Below, one piece after another: positions 1 to 14,515 of a stretch of 64,000 bases of DNA. Position 1 is the first letter of the stretch, and each line of letters begins with the position of its first letter. The notes beneath the pieces were generated by a model, which searched no databases, had not been told where the DNA came from, and worked only from the letters and a program-made list of their open reading frames with translations. The translations under genes were made by a program, and so were the position numbers. The stretch is from Inonotus obliquus (lineage: Eukaryota > Basidiomycota > Agaricomycetes > Hymenochaetales > Hymenochaetaceae), in contig JAJHTX010000012.1 of assembly GCA_032164295.1 (NCBI GenBank), forward strand, positions 1,302,001 to 1,366,000, in the 5' to 3' direction.

Positions 1-1376
1 GTCGGCATGCGCATAACTACGATCCTTCATTGTTGCACAAGTTCGAGAAATTGAGAAGGATAAGCGTGATAATGCCTAGTGCAGAAGTTGTACATGCATT
101 GCCTAGATGTTTTGAGAAAAAAATGGAAAGTCTACAGGAACTAACGATTATCTGCAAGGTGTGCATATCGAATACGTTTGCTAGATTAACTCAGCATTGA
201 CGGGTCCTAGTTTACTTCGGTCGTCAACGATGCTTGGATTCAAGCTCTAGCTCCCTCTTTATCTCAACTTAAGAAGCTTCATCTAGCCGGTTGTCCCAAA
301 ATAACTCATAAAGGGATGATACACCTACTCCAGGCCAATGTTTCTGGACTCGCAGACTTGGCGCTTGAAGGTGTCTCTCCATCATTTGTAAGTTCGCACC
401 CCCAAGTGTATGCATTACTCAATTATATAATTCTTCCTACCCGTTTCTTCGTCGTGAAGGACATGAAAGAGTTCGCCGCAACGACCTCTCATACCCTCTC
501 GAATCTCGTCTCAATCACATTGACATTCCCTGTGGCCGGGGTTACCCATGCCTGGCTCACAGATGTTGAGGCCCTTCTCTTGGAATCTATAAATCTCAAA
601 CAGTTCCATTTGTACGCCTCCGGAGATTGGAGAAAGAAGTCTGTGTCTTTAGATGCAGGGTTTGTACGGCGGTTCGTGGAGACACATAAGGAAAGTCTTA
701 CCAGGTTTGCGTTACTACGATTACCTGTGAGCCTTGACTCACTCTCCCATGCCGTGAAGACTGCAAACAAACTGGAGCAGTTGTTTGTGAGCGTATGGAG
801 AAAGGATCTGGTACGTATGCTCTCACACTAATTTATTCATGATTGTTTTGCTAATGGATTGTATTGCTCGATGATGCTATCCAGAACAATCTCGGTTCAA
901 TCGTCGCACAATCGCAGTCTCTTCGTTCTCTTCACATCACGTACGCGTACAATATCGTTACCGACCGCGAGAACATCATCGCGTCCAATCCCGACAACAG
1001 CACGAACCCGGCTCTCATCAATGGGCTAATTCAGCCATACGAGAATAGCGACGATATTACAAGTGACGAAGAAAGCGGATTGAATTCATTATTCTCTGTA
1101 CGTTCAGCAGAGGCAGATAACTCGCGTTTGATGACGAGTGGTCAAAGGGGCACGCAAAACCCGCTACCATCAATGGCCGAGCTGGAGGAACTCGCAAGCC
1201 ATTTTGGTGAGAGGCTAACGCAGTTTGGTGTCCAGAGTCGGGTGTGGCAGGTAGAAAGCGTTATCACGGGAGGTGACAAAGTGGAAGGGAACAGTAAAGG
1301 CGCAAAAAGGAGGGTGAGGTTAGCACCGTACGAAAGTCCCGACGTACCTGATGTGTTTCTCGTTGTTCGTACGTGA
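1..1376 (+). CDS. Leucine-rich-repeat protein, 3' part (5' end outside window)
   Basis: Seen: an open frame enters from the left edge and continues through exons at about 3-158, 211-387, 460-810 and 885-1376, joined by clean GT-AG introns. Exon 2 encodes LKKLHLAGCPKITHKGM, a typical cysteine-containing LRR of the AMN1/F-box type. Exon 3 continues with leucine-spaced segments. The last exon is polar and ends in VFLVVRT. Known: such LRR tails in Agaricomycetes usually belong to F-box proteins that recruit substrates to SCF ubiquitin ligases. The F-box itself would lie upstream of the window, so this role is inferred. The gene is convergent with ERT1, with about 290 bp between the stop codons. 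Confidence 0.7.
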
Positions 1377-1670
1377 ACGTTGACGGGGCCGGTCGGGAGG
1401 TCAGAGAATTGAGCGGGGAATCTGGGTATTTGGTTGTGCGATTAGAACATATAGGGTCCGACAAGTCTATACCCAGAGGAAAGGAGCTAAATATTCAGAA
1501 CGACAGCGACATATATACAATATACAGTAACTTTCCCGTCCTGAGTCTACACATTATCCCAATCGGAATCACACGGCCATCTACTTCGTTAACTGCATCA
1601 CCTTCAGCAGCCTCTCCAACGCCAACTCCAAATTAAAACCAAGACCAAAAAGATATCCGGAAAACTTCAT

Positions 1671-3755
1671 TCAGCACTTGATGAAGTTCCCTACAATCAT
1701 ACTTGGTATCCCAACCATATCCCTCCTAATTGTAAACGAGAAACAGCAACTAACAAAACCCTCTTCTTTTTTCTCGTTTTTGGGACTTGAGAAGGAACGA
1801 CGGTGTTGGGAGACTGGGGTGTTGTAGCCTGACGAAGAGAAGGAAATGAGGGGTTTGTAACGGAGGACGCAGGAGGTGAGGACGGCTTTTTGGGATGAGT
1901 CGAAGGCTACTTGGCCGTATTTCTGGGGAGAAGAGGTAGTGGGTGGAGGTGGTAAGTGTGAAATGAACGAAGTGAACATGGCAGGAAGGTTTATTTACCT
2001 CCCAATAGTTCACTGCAGATTCTTCAGCCATCATCTCGTAAATGCATAATCGTCCCTACGAAATTCAGCAAACTCATCAATCAACCCAACCCAAACAAGA
2101 AACAAGAAAAGGAACTGACATCTCGCAACATATAATCGTCTACACCGACAAGTTCCGCGAACTCTCTGTTGCCTTTGACGATTTCACCTGTTCGTCGCCA
2201 GAGACATGCCGGTACGGCCATTGCGGAGAAGACTCGATCGTAGTCGAGCAGTAGACGTTCGAAAGCTTCTTCGATGAAGACGAGGTCCTAGACAGCGTAC
2301 GAATTGGTGAGTATAGGTCGTAGAAGATAGAGGATGAACGTACCATGTCTCGAAGAGTTTGTGCTACTGCCTGTTGTTGCGCTTTTATATCAGCTTTCTA
2401 AAACGCTTGAGAAGCACGGACGAGAGACGTACTCGGAATTTTGGTCGTAGAATAGATAAGGGCTGTAAGATTTGTTGCTTCGACTCTTGCGATACGCTAA
2501 CAAATAGTAAGTTCAGTACTTTCGTACCACTCGACACACTCCCAAAGATCCCGTCACTCACTTCCTGTCCATCCACTTCGAAAGCCTCGCATACCCCTTG
2601 ACATAATTATACGGTTTCAACAACCCCGCTTCATACTTCGCTTGAATCACACGATTAAGTCTTTCATCACGCGATCCCTGTCCTTGGTCTGCAGCAATCA
2701 GCAAGAACCTCTCCTTCTTAGTCGCGGACTGAAGTATCTGAACGTTCTCCTTCGGTTTGGGCTGCTCCAAGAGGCTCGGGTCGATTGGTATGGAAGCCGA
2801 TGAGGAAGTTGAGGCATTTTGCTCTATTTGTTGACCTTGTTGCGAATGTTGCTGTGCTGGTTGGGACCCCTGGATGTGTGCGAAGGATGTGCTGCCGGCG
2901 TTGCTGCCATCGGGTAATGAGAGTTGTTGTTGAGATTGATAGGCCGTTGGTGGACCCTGTTGCTGCTGCTGCTGCTGCTGAACAGAGATGTTGCTCAGAG
3001 GAGCTGGAGCTGTTTGGTTTTGGGGTTGAGCGAAGAACGACTGTTCATCCAAGTTCTCAAGGAACTCGCTTTTCATATCGTACATATCATCAGAATCCAT
3101 GACAGAGTATTTGGGCGGAGGTTGCACGCACGTTAGGAATGAGAACTCGTTGTTGTTTGCGGCAGTCTCAACGGGGAAGCCGTAAGTATTCATGGGGACA
3201 CCGACGTTCCATGGTATTATCGTCGAAGCATCCGCACCTACACTAGGGTTTTCTAGATTTACAAAACCATTAGAGCCTTGTTAGTGTGCGACCTAGAAAC
3301 TTACGCTGCAGATTTCTCGTCTGTTCCGGACCCATGACAACGCTATCTCCGACCACGTACATTGCAATCTCAGGCTTTTCCGCAGGCTTAGGTGGAGGAG
3401 GTTTACGTTCATCATGGCACAAGTGACCAATGTCACGCTTCACACTAATTTATTTCAAACCAAGTTATTATCCCAACCTCAAAGTGTAAAGAGTGAGAAG
3501 AACAATGCGAACGTACCAGCGTTTGCACGGTCTGTTGTCGTCACACGTCATATGGCTTCGCCGGCAGTAGACGCACGCATGGTTGACCTTCCTCCGCTTC
3601 CCATTCTTGCCCTTTTTTCTCGGATCGTGGTCGTCGTCAACGTCTACGCCCTCCATAGCCGATACCGTCGCAAGACCAGAAGTCGACAGTATTTGATGGT
3701 CCATCTGTGAACCGGAGGAGATATTCCCCGTGTAACTATTCGACTCCATGGACAT
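1671..3755 (-). CDS. ERT1: ERT1/AcuK-type zinc-cluster transcription factor with PAS domain
   Basis: Nuclear Zn2Cys6 activator of gluconeogenesis and non-fermentable carbon use (family knowledge). Seen: after a basic stretch (RKKGKNGKRRKVNHA) the first exon encodes CVYCRRSHMTCDDNRPCKR. An intron splits the fifth zinc cysteine, and the next exon gives VKRDIGHLCHDE, so the cluster is complete (C-x2-C-x6-C-x5-C-x2-C-x8-C). A middle exon carries a polyglutamine run and SQQQL-rich spacer. Downstream exons encode ALSILRPKFR and LVFIEEAFERLLLDYDRV followed by ACLWRRTGEIVKGNREFAEL, the PAS-like half typical of ERT1. The last exon has YGQVAFDSSQKAVLTS and ends MVGIPSMIVGNFIKC. At least five introns. 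I chose the start at MSMESNSYTG; an in-frame ATG at 3809 would add 18 residues. About 1 kb of 5' sequence precedes it. Confidence 0.9.
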
Positions 3756-4829
3756 GACTCCCGGCTCGTCGTGTTGAAGGTACGAAAGAGATGAGAAAAT
3801 GCCGAGCAAGCAGCAAACTCGCTGGCTACAGTGTGAAGGAGCACGGCTTGGCCTTTCACTTCCACCTTGATTTCCGAAACAAGTAGGTTAGTCACACGTG
3901 AGCGCCGATCCGGTGAAAGATCTTCAACATAACCTTAACCAGTTTAGGAAATTCCTCTCCGTTAGTGGTGTGCATCGGTCTTCCGTCCAATCCGCATAAC
4001 TCAATAAATAAAAGGGAGAAAAATAGCCAAGGAAAATAAAGATGAGGCGGAAGTGGCTCTCATTTCCGTTATTCCTCTTCTGTTATTTGCCTGAGTTCAG
4101 CCTTGGGGAAGTGCTAATCGGGTAGTCGGGACGCTTAGCTAACGTGGCTTTAGAAACTAATTATCGGACCGTAGTGCATGAAGTTTCCAAGAGTTTGTCA
4201 TTCTAGTCCTTTGATCCTACGGCCTACATAGACGTAGTCTCTGCATGTGAGCGCTGGGCATGTGAGGAGGCAAAAACGTGCCCGGACTCATGAACGTTCT
4301 TCCCCGCCTGGCTATCTAAACTTCGAAAGTGGTGACGTGTGTTAGTGTTCCAGTTCCAGTAATACTGAAGAGGCTACCGGCAGCAAAGCAGTCGCCGTTG
4401 GGAAGGATACCAAAAGCATCAATCACCTATCTCTTTCGCTACCGAACGGCGAAACGTAGGACAAAATGCCCCACTACTGAATGCATCGGAGTAATACACT
4501 TGATCGAAAGCAGAAATCATGAGAGGATCAGAATATATATAACTCTTCTACCAACTTACTTTAACTAAAATGGCCACGCATCGTCATAGCTGCTATAAAC
4601 TAACACTGATGCAGAACGGTTCGAGATGCTATCGTACAAACGCCGGAGGCAGTTGAGGTCATAATGAATCATGTCATACACGCGAAGAAGGGGTCAAGAA
4701 AGAGAACGAGAAAGAGAAGCGGAGGAAAACTTAAAGAAGCGAAGAACAAAGCTTGAGGTGGCGCTCGGGGATACTAGAGGTCTGAATTGAGGTCTGGATG
4801 TAAACGAATATGGCCATAGCAGTCTATCT
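3756..4829. other. Intergenic region, probable ERT1 promoter
   Basis: No gene I can support lies in this roughly 1 kb stretch. It separates the ERT1 start from the 3' end of the GH1 gene, both on the minus strand. A CACGTG E-box occurs near 3895. The small open frames here have no recognisable domain. Confidence 0.5.
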
Positions 4830-7747
<2,918 letters not shown>

Positions 7748-7923
7748 CGTACAAAGTATATCGAGCAGGCCACGATTTGTCTGAGAGGGTTTGGAAAGAG
7801 GAAAGTTAAGTGTTATATATTCAGGCAAGGTGTCCGACAAATATCCGAGAGGGCGGGAGAACCTCGGCGTGTTCTTTCAGATCTCCCAAGTTCATCTCTT
7901 GATTCTCTTCGCTTTCCACCACC
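7748..7923. promoter_or_regulatory. Shared divergent promoter of GH1 and oxidoreductase genes
   Basis: Only 176 bp separate the two start codons, which point away from each other. Both promoters and 5' leaders must fit in this gap. Shared control is therefore plausible but is an inference. A TATA-like GTTATATATTC element occurs around 7811-7821. Confidence 0.5.
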
Positions 7924-9301
7924 ATGTCCTTCCAGTCCTCCGCCCTTGACTCGACCACAGCTATCGCCATCCTGGGCGCAGGAATATTCGCCAAGGAAGG
8001 TCTGCACATGTCGCGTTTCTATGCTATACAAAATCACGAAGATTCACCGTCCATACGCAGCTCACCTCCCGGCCGTAGCCGCGCTGGGAAGTAAAGTTAT
8101 TCTGCGAGCTGTGTATTCTCGTTCGCACAATTCTGCATCGCAACTTGCAGAAGCCGCTAGGGCAACGCTGCACCTCGAAGCTCCGCCCAATATCTATTCT
8201 GACGATAGTGCCGAGCCCGGATCAACGCTCGATGCGCTCCTCGCCCGTTCCGACATCGACGCCGTCATCATAGCGCTTCCGATCACGACCCAGCCGGAAA
8301 TTGTCATAAAATGTCTTCAGGCCGGAAAACATGTCTTATCGGAAAAGCCTGTTGCGCCAGATGTCAAATCGGGTCTCAGCCTGATCGCATCATACGAGAA
8401 AGAATTCAAACCCAAGGGTCTGGTCTGGCGTGTTGCGGAAAACTATGAGGCCGAGCCGGGTTATCGGAGAGCTGCCGAGGTGATTAAGCAGGGCAAGATA
8501 GGAACGGTCCGGTTCTTCAGGCTCACCGCAGTTGGTTATGTGGACAAAGACAGCAAGTGGTACAAGACCCCGTGGCGTACTGTGCCTGACGTGTGTATTT
8601 CCCTGATTTGCGCAAGAGAACGAGACTCTGATATAGAATCGCTCTTCTAGTACCAGGGCGGCTTTCTTGTTCGTCAACTTCTCCTCTATTCTTGATTCGT
8701 CGCGTGTGTTGCTGATATGAACCATGTGCTGCAGCTAGATGGAGGTGTACATTCCGTTGCTGTTTTGCGAACCTTGTTACCGGATCCGCTCAAACAGGTC
8801 ACGTCTTTCTCATCTCTTTCAAGGCCTCATCTTCCCCCGCAAGACACAATCACCGCACTACTGTCTTGCACGCCTCCGTCCGAGAGGTCCAGCGAACCGA
8901 AAGACAAGAAAGCGCATGGCATCTTCGAGCTGAGTTTTGCATCGCCTGCACCTTCTCGTCCGAAAGTCGGGAACACAACCATCATCACCGGGGACAAAGG
9001 CTGGTTGGAAATTGCTACGGGCGTCAAAGTCGGAGACAAGAGCGTTGTGCGCGTAACAGCGCATATTGTTACTCACGAGCAGGAAAAGGAAGGCGACCCG
9101 CTTCAGGAGACAGAAGAGATTATAGAAGAGGAACAGATGAGCATTCTGGAGGAGATTCGGAGCTTCCTGAATGCAATCAAAGGAACGGACGATGGGATCG
9201 GAAGTCCGCATGACACATTGTTGGATGTTGCTGTTATTCAGGCGGCACTAAACAGCGAAGGTGTACCTGTCGACCTCGAAAAGCTGGTTCGGGAGGGATG
9301 A
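7924..9301 (+). CDS. Gfo/Idh/MocA family NAD(P)-dependent oxidoreductase
   Basis: Exons by frame: 7924-7999, 8061-8590, 8651-8668 and 8735-9301. Seen: the N-terminal Rossmann motif AIAILGAGIFAKEAHLPA is split by intron 1. DIDAVIIALPITTQPEI follows, then AGKHVLSEKPVA, the family's signature with its active-site EKP lysine. KTPWRTVPD and YQGGFLLDGGVHSVAVLRTL cover the C-terminal domain, where the D-x3-H pair (DGGVH) is conserved. Length is about 397 aa, normal for the family. Members oxidise or reduce sugars, inositols, dihydrodiols or biliverdin; the substrate here cannot be told. Exon 3 is an 18-nt micro-exon with a GTTCGT donor. The head-to-head position with a beta-glucosidase hints at sugar metabolism, which is inference only. 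Confidence 0.9.
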
Positions 9302-9769
9302 GACAAGCAGGTCAAAAGATAAATTTGTAAGATTAAGGAAAGATAATGACTGTAGTAGATTGGATACGCACAACGGACATACCGGTGGGATTTGACGAGA
9401 GTTCTGATTCTGCACCAGAGGTCGCAATCACCTCTCAGCCTCAACGCATTCGATTGAAGCTATGCCGTTGAGATAATCTGAGAAAACTGGCAAAGCACTG
9501 ACAGCCACCAACACCTGCGGAACCTTGATTCTCGGGGCGTTGAGCCGTGGATGGTGGTCATCTGCCAAACACGAACGGATTCCGTCTCACTTGTTTCTTC
9601 CTGAGCACGGGATACAATGGCAATTAAACGCCGAGAAACCACTGGACTGATTAAACGGGAGAGTTTCATGTCATTCTGAACCGCCCCTTCGTGAAACTCT
9701 GATACGGCGATAGGTCACATGCCAGGGCGCGCCATCAGGAACTAGCATCCAGCATCGTCTATAGTACCC

Positions 9770-10775
9770 GATTAGGCTTGATATTACGGACAAGACGAAA
9801 GGAAAGCCTTACACAGAGAATGATAGCAGCTTCTATTGCGATAATGAAAATTATTGTGCGAAGGATCCGCAGACCGGGGAACCCTGTCTGGATTCCGGTA
9901 ATCATGTATACCTACGGTGAACGTCAGTAGAAAGAGCTCGAGGTAGTACGACATACACAAGTTTTCTCCGTCACGTTGCCGACATTTTCTCCCAGATTTC
10001 GAACGCTTTTACCAGCGCTGGGATGTACGACTTGCGCCATCCCTCGCATGCGAAGATACTCCGAGTCCTGAGTTTGGGCCGATCTATCGCACCAGCCAGG
10101 ACCTTCTCCCGTCTAATCGCGACTTCTTCGCTGGGAAGCAATAACAGGGCTCAGCAAACGAGTTCTTCTGAGCTGCCGGGAAATAGTTGAGCTGAAGACG
10201 CCCCTCCTGTTGTCATTCGTCACGACAACTGTATCCACTTTGATCGGAAGAATATGTCGAGCTAGATGGAGCTGAACATTGTCGTATCTATGGCGCGGAG
10301 AAATGCATCTTTGAAGCAGTTCCGTAACTGTGTCGTAATGATGAGTAAGTACAGGAGGCTATTGACTCACCAAGCAGCAAATTAGGTTGAAAGGGCATTG
10401 AGCATGGCCCTCCCGAACGGTCCGTACGCTCCGATGCTCGGTAATATCGCGATGCCAAAAAGAAATTGGTATATTTTTCGGAGATGCTTCACTACCTGTG
10501 TGGAAGTACTTCGGTGATATTGAAGGATTTCGTCTGAGCGCGTCGTGAGAGATGTTTGACATCCTTAATTCTTGGAGGCACATTTGTAGATTTGCAAGCA
10601 TGGAAACGAGCGAAATGAATCTGAAACGTCGGTAGGACCCTCGCTTCTGCGCAGAAACGAGCGGTGAGTGAGAAGGCGGGTTCGGAGAGAAGTCGCTCAA
10701 ATCCACCTCGTGCTGATAATTGCTAGTCTCTATATATCGAGGCAGTGTTTGTTCCATCGGTAGCATTCTAATCAA
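9770..10775 (-). CDS. Possible hypothetical gene, weak
   Basis: Not recognised. Seen on the minus strand: a 138-codon open frame (10775-10359) that ends at a good donor (CTTGGTGAGT). Further down, an open frame reads RNLGENVGNVTEKTC, then a GTATGT donor, then VYMITGIQTGFPG and a hydrophobic segment IIFIIAIEAAIILC that looks like a membrane span. The pieces may belong to one spliced gene for a small membrane protein, but I could not join them all. No family motif is visible. Confidence 0.2.
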
Positions 10776-10892
10776 GCATAGAGGTATCTACCACAGTCAA
10801 ACACTAGTCAAACCAGTAAAATAGACAGAAGCAAAGAGTGAGGTTCAGGATAGGTAAGGAAGACCAGGAAGATGACGTTGATCGTCGATCAT

Positions 10893-11222
10893 TTAGAGCT
10901 CCGACTGAACCTCACATGAAGGACGGCACGTGAAAGAATTTGTTCTCGCCTCGACTCTCGCATCCTGCTCGTAGCTGTGCCAGAAGGGAGCTGCTGTATT
11001 CTGTGTCGAGTTTCCGATGGCTCCGCAACTCTCTCTGCAAGCTAAGCGCTGGCGGACAATTATAGTCACTGTCCCGATCATTGGTGCAACATCCCGCAAG
11101 TCTTTCAGCGTGTTCACTTGAGGATCTACTTCTAATGCTATATCGTGTTGGTTCGACAGTGGTACTCTACCAGCGTCTGGTACAGGGTAGACCGCAACGG
11201 ACTCTACCACCTTCATCTTCAC
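10893..11222 (-). CDS. Possible hypothetical ORF, 109 aa
   Basis: Not recognised. A single open frame starts MKMKVVESVAVYPVPDAGRV and contains VNTLKDLRDVAPMIGTVTIIV before becoming Cys- and polar-rich. It lies between MIC10 and the weak gene to its left on the same strand. It has no domain, intron or neighbour evidence, and it may be chance. Confidence 0.15.
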   Translation of the reverse strand: MKMKVVESVAVYPVPDAGRVPLSNQHDIALEVDPQVNTLKDLRDVAPMIGTVTIIVRQRLACRESCGAIGNSTQNTAAPFWHSYEQDARVEARTNSFTCRPSCEVQSEL

Positions 11223-11560
11223 CGCTGGATGTACCTAGAGAAGGCCAGACTGGGAAAGAGGACTCCGGTACGCTGTGAAGGACCCAGATTTGTCTCTGAG
11301 TGAGCTCAAACGACCTGTTATTCCGCGCCGTTCTCACTTTTTCTAGTCGGTTTGGGCTACTACGAATCGTTTCGCTTGGCTTCCACCGAAAGCGCTCATG
11401 GACATGCGGGGACCATCGAAAGAATAGTCTATATTTTATAATCGAAACTTTCTGACACGGCGGACTGAGGGATTGAGGATGACCGCATCTGCGACTATCA
11501 AAGCGTCACTTTGCATTCAAGAACGCGCCGTACCGGCGCCAGTGTGGACGGCACCACTAC

Positions 11561-12111
11561 TCAAGACTTTCCTGCAGTATCTGTGGGAGACGGAACAACG
11601 GCGAGGCGCGTTCCGGGCACACGCGCGGGGTTGAAGGAACGGTCGCAGTCTGCGTAGGCGGCGCCAGCACCAAATCCGGTAGAGAGGGCTATGGGCCATG
11701 TGCGTCCTGTCGGACATTGAAGTAGAGCGTCCAGGTTGAAAAAATACGAGAGAAAGTTAATTAGATACCACTCAAGCTTAGGATACGGGTATAAGGGGCA
11801 TACGTCGGAAGAGGATGACTGAGGCTATAACACCCACGCCCAACCCGACGCCGCTGTAGTAAGATACAACATCAGTAAGAGCTCAGCAATATGAGAAAGA
11901 GGCTACGCACGCTTTTACGATCAAATCAGCCACTACGCCCGACCATGTTTTCGTTAGTCCTGCGCCCGATGGAATAGATAGAATACTCACAGCACCGATC
12001 ATACTGTAAACAGACACAATATAAGTACGTTAACAAATACAAATCTCGGTCTTAGCGACTTGCCTTTTGAGCGACAGTATTTTCGCTCGACGTCTTCGGT
12101 GCGTCGGACAT
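11561..12111 (-). CDS. MIC10: MIC10, MICOS complex subunit
   Basis: A 92-residue inner-membrane protein that bends cristae membranes at crista junctions (family knowledge). Seen by splicing five small exons: 12111-12064, 12003-11991 (only 13 nt), 11932-11911 (22 nt), 11853-11804 and 11706-11561, total 279 nt and in frame. The product starts MSDAPKTSSENTVAQK, then YDRCLADLIVK (family: WDRCLSNLLVK), then the first membrane span with its glycine ladder AGVGLGVGVIASVILFRRR. The second span follows as TWPIALSTGFGAGAAYADCD. The tail is NPARVPGTRLAVVPSPTD. Both hallmark G-x-G-x-G stretches are present. Intron 1 has a GC donor (AAG|GCAAGT) instead of GT. No single exon is long, so simple ORF searches miss this gene. 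Confidence 0.93.
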
Positions 12112-14515
12112 TTCGTAGTGTGCGCTGTATGAGGGACTGTTGTCCACCACGAAGACACGCACGATGACGGAGACAAGTACCAAAAATGGTAGTGGATTCA
12201 CACATCTCGGAAGAACCCGGTTGGCTGACCTTGACCGACAACTTGCGCTATGCAGCTGACTACTCCGAGTCGTCTACAGCCTGAGTGCTGATGATGCTCC
12301 TACTCTATGGTACAATCCGAGATGGTATTGATCTTCTGCTCCAGGTCTCTCACTCTGAACGTGCATGATCTCTTATTTCTATTCAGATATCTGAACCGCC
12401 TGGGCGTCTGAGTTAATGATGCTCATGGATGCTTGCTATCTATCTCTCATCTGACTGGCTTAATGTCTCGTACCGCTGCATCTACATGCTGCGATAAATT
12501 ATGATTTAACGATGTTCCGCTCTGGAGCACCTGTTTCCCCCAACGTCCACCGTTTTCGAATGCGTCTCAAGTACAGACGACACCGATGCACGCGCCTCTC
12601 ACTATACGTCTGTCGAGCACTTGCCACAGCCTAGGCACAGACTTTATGGGCGATAGCTAGACTGGTCTTGGTCGCCTTGTCGGTAGCCGGTTGGACGTCA
12701 TTTCGAGCATTTCCCTATACCAATCGGAGATTTTAACTCTGTTTTAACCCCGAGGATGAAAGTTTCAAAGAGGTCTTGGACGACAAAATCCACGAAGAAG
12801 TGCTAAGAAAGACGAGCTCAGTATGGAGCGAGATGCCTCGTACCATTGGTATGTATTGCACCAATGATCAATCTGTCTCGACGATGCGGTTGACTTACCT
12901 TTCTTTTCTGCATCTTCGCATGCTGTAGGAAACCTTACCAAGCGTTTCTCGTCATGAAAATGTTTAGGAGAAGTATCAATGCATACCGGGACAACACTAT
13001 AAATGAGTCCATTGCTCAGACGTGTACCGACACCAATGATCGATTCACCAGGCTATTCCCAGTGGGACGATCGCGAGGCATTTCACCGCACGTACATGAA
13101 CAGGCTGAACACAGAGTCGAAATACAACGGGTCTTGCTGTTCTGACAAACCGAAGAACATCTATGTGTTGGAGATATCTGAAAACAGGCTATTCGAGATT
13201 GCGATAAATCGCGGCGAACCATTCCAAAGTGGCTGACCTTGCAGGTGTCCTGCCTGATGCGATGAATAAGGAGCGCGAGCGGACATATCCGTTTCGGGCT
13301 TTACACGTATAAATTCGGTTTCCGCTTCGTGGGACTTAAATCCATCTTGAAGGACTGGATGAACCGGGAGACAGGAAGTGCGATGCCCTCATCGGACATT
13401 GCTGCTAGTTCCAGCAAGGTTCAACGTACCTGTCATTCAATCAACTCCTAAGGCTTGTGCGGATGCTTTAGGATGTTACGTACTTTCGAAGGGACCATTC
13501 ATCGGCTATTCGAAGGATGAAGTATATCCTGAGGTCGAAGAACGGTACGATTACAGAGGTGTCGACGAGAATGACCGCGGAGATCCAGGTGACGAAGTGC
13601 ATGACAGTTTTTCTGAAGACGGCGAACACAGAGAAACAGATGGACTGCATCATTTATGCTAGAGCTCTCAGTTACCTCATCACATGTCAGGTCCGACTGT
13701 GCAAGGTGAGGATACCGATATCAACCTTCCGTCTCTCTCGGAAGGCCGAACTCCCCCCCCTCATGAGAGCGGGACCAATGAGATATACGTGACGAACCAA
13801 GACTTCAACCTGATGAGCCGATGACCTCTGCAACTACGACAAGCCTGACTCGGAAGGTTCGATCGGATATTAGAAGGTCAAGACGGTGGGATCAAGTAAT
13901 GCTTGTTGCCTGAAAATGCATCAAGCCAAATACTCTCAAAGAAACTACACAAGTAGCAGTGGATGTAACGACTCGGAAAGTTTTGAAATGGCCGAATGTC
14001 CAGGGGGCGCAGCTCCAATTCACTGGCCAATGTGAAGGTAAGTTATATTCGACGCCAATTTATCCTTTCATCTGATCAAATATTAGGAAGTTGATATCGA
14101 TTTGGATGTGTAAGATACACCGTGCGCCGTCTCAGTGCAAATTATCACTCACTTGATCCCTTTCGGGCCAAGCAACTGACGAGAGGTATTTTGGAGCAGT
14201 GAGCCGTACGTGAATCTCTTGATTTTATATTCATGTAGTCCCAAGATAGGCCTTAAGACGTGGCTCCGTCAGCCCCACTGCGATGTGCAATGCTCCATAT
14301 TTATCCAAACCATGACAACAATTTCCCGTGCCAAATATATTGCTTGTTCGCAACATCAGCGCCCATGTATATTTATAGATATGTATAGATTACTGGGGTG
14401 ATGCTAGCTATTTCCGAGTCACAGCAACAGCACTCTTCCATCTACGAGTAACGCCAACTGATCAATCCTTTTTGTTCACGATCCACTACCACCGCAAGGC
14501 TTGCCGACGAGGGAG
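12112..14515. other. Gene-poor stretch with possible decayed coding fragments
   Basis: No intact gene seen. Several short open frames on the plus strand have protein-like composition. Examples are SPGYSQWDDREAFHRTYMN near 13,050, KDEVYPEVEERYDYRGVDEN near 13,530 and VDVTTRKVLKWPNVQGAQLQ near 13,980. I could not link them into one frame or to a family. They may be a decayed gene. Confidence 0.3.

Noticed and set aside
12954..13792. Several 60-95 codon ORFs
   Set aside because: Different frames and strands overlap, there are no convincing splice sites and no domain; treated as a possible decayed gene only.
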